Origin: CAYRXM01 sp964449465
GTDB taxonomy: Bacteria > Chloroflexota > Anaerolineae > JAFGEY01
Direction of reading: 5' to 3'
NCBI GenBank assembly: GCA_964449465.1
Contig: CAYVBK010000028.1
Span: 1 to 64,000 of the forward strand
Length of the DNA: 64,000 bases
The stretch's first letter is position 1. The number at the start of each line of letters is the position of its first letter. Made by a program: the position numbers and the translations under genes. Below are positions 62,189 through 64,000 of the stretch, piece after piece. Below the pieces are notes generated by a model. It was not told the DNA's origin. It was given only the letters and a program-made list of their open reading frames with translations, and made no database searches.

Positions 62189-63328
62189 CTATTTGATGTT
62201 TTGAGGTATCAGTTTGTACAAAGACCACCACCTAAACTCTTCCTCTTTATATAATTCTGCAAAATAAGATTCCATTTCTGACACGTATGCTTCCAGGTCG
62301 GTCACTCGGCCCTGGCCATGATTTTGATCCATAAAAGTAAGGCCATCTTTTTCCTTAAAAAGAGCAATAGAGTGTCCGATATTAATACCACTATAGTCAT
62401 TGGGCTCAAGATCTAGCAAATAACCGGTTCCATCTTCCAAGATGACCTCCTTTATATTGCCGAATCCGCCACTATAACCAATCTTGCCATAGCCAACCTG
62501 GTTCAAATCAAATCCTTCTTTTTTGCCATACGCAATCAGGTTTTGAGCCTTGTAGTACTCGAGTTGTTTCTTGACAAGTTCTTTTAGCTCTTCATCAGTA
62601 TACCGTTTGGATGGCTCTTTTCCCACCTGCTTTTTTTGCCACCAATCTATCACCCAGGCTGTACATAATCCTCCTACCCCGCCCTCCTTGCAGATCTCGA
62701 TGACCTTGAGCAAAAATTCCCGGTCGTGCTCGTACACCCATTCGATCTGGCTGATTTTTTCTTCTTGCTTTGTTTCCTCGAGCTCTTGTTTTACCTGTTC
62801 TATCTCTTCTTTTTTTTCTTCTTCAACAGGCGGGACAAGTCCTATGAACTGCCATGCTTCTATGGGGAAGGACGTACCGACAAATTCTTGGGCGTTTTCG
62901 AGGGCATTTGGAAGAATTTTTTCTTGATCAACAATTTCATACGAATAGTTGCTTCCTTCTTTGTACCACTGAATCCCATTCTGAACCGAGTCCCACTTTT
63001 GCCGATCTTTTTTGGTATCATCATCAATCCATTTGGCCTGGATGGCAAAGGGCGCGCCTTGGGACAAATCGGAAACAGGTTTGGAGATAGGCTGAATCGG
63101 TGCAAGAGATCCAGGCGGCTGGGTGATTGGGTTGATGAGTCGATCCATCGCTCGATTGCCAACCAATCGCTGCGCCTGAAGAATGGCTTCAGGAGTGGAA
63201 TGGGCAGGTACAGAAAAGGCCAATTGAACGAGATCGGGAGATACAGCCGGTAGAGATGGCCTTGATGACCGCTCTTTTGTAGCCAGAACAGCAGGTTGCC
63301 TGCCAATAGACTTGCGATAGATACTCAT
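62189..63328 (-). CDS. Putative YopT-like (C58) cysteine protease effector with LQxxxGNRA-type N-terminal motif
   Basis: A 379-residue protein. Residues 49-64 (ILQAQRLVGNRAMDRL) match the LQ-x3-GNRA motif common in DUF4157-linked toxins of extracellular contractile injection systems. A Lys/Glu-rich coiled linker occupies ~165-195. The C-terminal domain has C222 (GGVGGLCTAWVIDWW), H319 (GHSIALF) and D334 (TFMDQNHGQ), matching the order and H-to-D distance (15) of YopT/AvrPphB proteases. No DUF4157 HExxH domain and no secretion genes are visible here. AT-rich, suggesting horizontal transfer. Confidence 0.6.
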   Translation of the reverse strand: MSIYRKSIGRQPAVLATKERSSRPSLPAVSPDLVQLAFSVPAHSTPEAILQAQRLVGNRAMDRLINPITQPPGSLAPIQPISKPVSDLSQGAPFAIQAKWIDDDTKKDRQKWDSVQNGIQWYKEGSNYSYEIVDQEKILPNALENAQEFVGTSFPIEAWQFIGLVPPVEEEKKEEIEQVKQELEETKQEEKISQIEWVYEHDREFLLKVIEICKEGGVGGLCTAWVIDWWQKKQVGKEPSKRYTDEELKELVKKQLEYYKAQNLIAYGKKEGFDLNQVGYGKIGYSGGFGNIKEVILEDGTGYLLDLEPNDYSGINIGHSIALFKEKDGLTFMDQNHGQGRVTDLEAYVSEMESYFAELYKEEEFRWWSLYKLIPQNIK

Positions 63329-63501
63329 TGAATGCCTTTCTGGATCATTCTACATAAGAAACCGGCTTCGGGCACCTCGTCCAGCCCGTCGAGCAACAAG
63401 AACCCGCCGTGACGCAGCAGGCGGCTTTGCGGCAACAACACGTCGGCGGCCGCTTTGCCCAACCGCCCGGCCAGGTCGGCGCACAGCACGTTCCAGAGCA
63501 T
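63325..63501 (-). pseudogene. NACHT-domain fragment (Walker B region)
   Basis: A 58-codon frame with FLLLDGLDEVPEAG, the Walker B signature of NACHT NTPases. It lacks the P-loop upstream and all sensor regions downstream. Its TGA overlaps the effector ATG at 63328 as ATGA. Probably a remnant of a STAND-type gene; it may still affect translation of the effector. Confidence 0.65.
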
Positions 63502-63555
63502 AGCCGTGAGTGAATTGATCGGTCATTGAAACTCTGCTTTTTGAAGCGTGACCTG

Positions 63556-64000
63556 CTATGATCTTTCCACAATCTCGATCTCTTCCGGCGTGAGGCTGTA
63601 CAGGGCATAGACGTGTTGGTCAATTTCTGCCTCCAGCGCGGACGTGTCGGCGGCGGGGTTGGCGCGTTTGAGGGCCAGGATGCGCTCGACCAGGGTCTCG
63701 ATGGGCTGCATGTCGCCGGTTTCGGGGATGGGGATTTGTGAGATGTACATCGGTTTGAATTCGAGGAAGCCGCCTTGTTTAGTCGCCGCTGTCTTTTGAA
63801 TAAACCACCAGAGCAGCCTTGAGTTGAGCAACCCAACCAAATAATGCACGTTATTTGTTACACAAATTGATGTTTTATCGTTGCTTAAGTATCCTTCAAT
63901 GTCTGGAGCATATTCTGCGCCTTGCACAATTGTAGGAATCACAATCTTGGGCTGCTCAAACTCTGGCCAATACCTGCACGAGCGCAGTTCCCAAAAGTAT
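63556..64000 (-). CDS. TaqI-like C-terminal specificity domain of a restriction-modification methylase (5' cut by window edge)
   Basis: At least 147 codons run off the right edge. Read in frame from the edge it starts YFWELRSCRYWPEFEQPKIV; later come LVGLLNSRLLWWF, ISQIPIP and a C-terminal helical segment (LVERILALKR, IDQHVYALYSLTPEEI). This matches the C-terminal part of Eco57I/TaqI-like type IIG methylases. The methyltransferase domain lies outside. Right-edge partial. Confidence 0.75.
   Translation of the reverse strand, partial: YFWELRSCRYWPEFEQPKIVIPTIVQGAEYAPDIEGYLSNDKTSICVTNNVHYLVGLLNSRLLWWFIQKTAATKQGGFLEFKPMYISQIPIPETGDMQPIETLVERILALKRANPAADTSALEAEIDQHVYALYSLTPEEIEIVERS

Overview
The window looks like a scaffold from a draft or metagenome-assembled genome of a Chloroflexota bacterium (Anaerolineae-like). 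The evidence is moderately high GC, tight operons joined by ATGA overlaps, many secreted proteins with Thr/Pro-rich stalks and a shared C-terminal 'YLP(I/V)V(L)R' ending, a mevalonate cluster of archaeal type, and dispersed palindromic repeats. The lineage is inferred from gene content; no rRNA or tRNA gene was found. An exact run of 100 Ns (29062-29161) marks a scaffold join.

Layout. 1-4.6 kb: a tandem 37-bp repeat, then a MoxR ATPase / DUF58 / DUF4129 membrane-protein operon. 4.6-6.6 kb: a secreted, membrane-anchored CARDB-like protein. 6.8-18.6 kb: a nine-gene minus-strand operon, most junctions overlapping by 4 nt, with a PfkB sugar kinase, 1-phosphofructokinase, GH32 fructosidase, nadC, Gfo/Idh/MocA oxidoreductase, HD phosphohydrolase, radical SAM protein, FAD oxidoreductase and GH2 beta-mannosidase. 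18.7-22.3 kb: a receiver-domain protein convergent with a membrane STAS protein, then a PflX-like radical SAM enzyme and a polyol dehydrogenase. 22.4-27.3 kb: housekeeping genes (TlyA, PNP, Xer recombinase, a GNAT enzyme). 27.5-30.6 kb: a korDABC 2-oxoacid:ferredoxin oxidoreductase operon interrupted by a 47-bp repeat array and the gap. 30.8-38.7 kb: a hydroxyacid dehydrogenase, MFS permease, beta-helix lipoprotein, GDP-deoxyhexose genes (rmd, gmd), a lipoprotein and TatD. 38.7-42.3 kb: a giant secreted protein. 42.6-47.6 kb: an operon of HMG-CoA reductase, HMG-CoA synthase, thiolase, DUF35 protein and mannonate dehydratase.

47.9-64 kb is accessory: a frameshifted DUF3883 gene, a small-protein/nucleotidyltransferase pair with a truncated second copy, a PIN-domain toxin-antitoxin pair, a TumE-like pair, large secreted proteins (one with a decayed paralogous tail), a split NB-ARC/TPR STAND system, a putative YopT-like cysteine protease effector with an LQxxxGNRA-type N-terminal motif, a NACHT fragment, and the C-terminus of a restriction-methylase-like protein running off the right edge.

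The most interesting items are the YopT-like effector, the self-resetting 47-bp repeat at the korA/korB junction, the shared C-terminal motif of four exported proteins, and a terminator-like hairpin in the HMG-CoA reductase leader.
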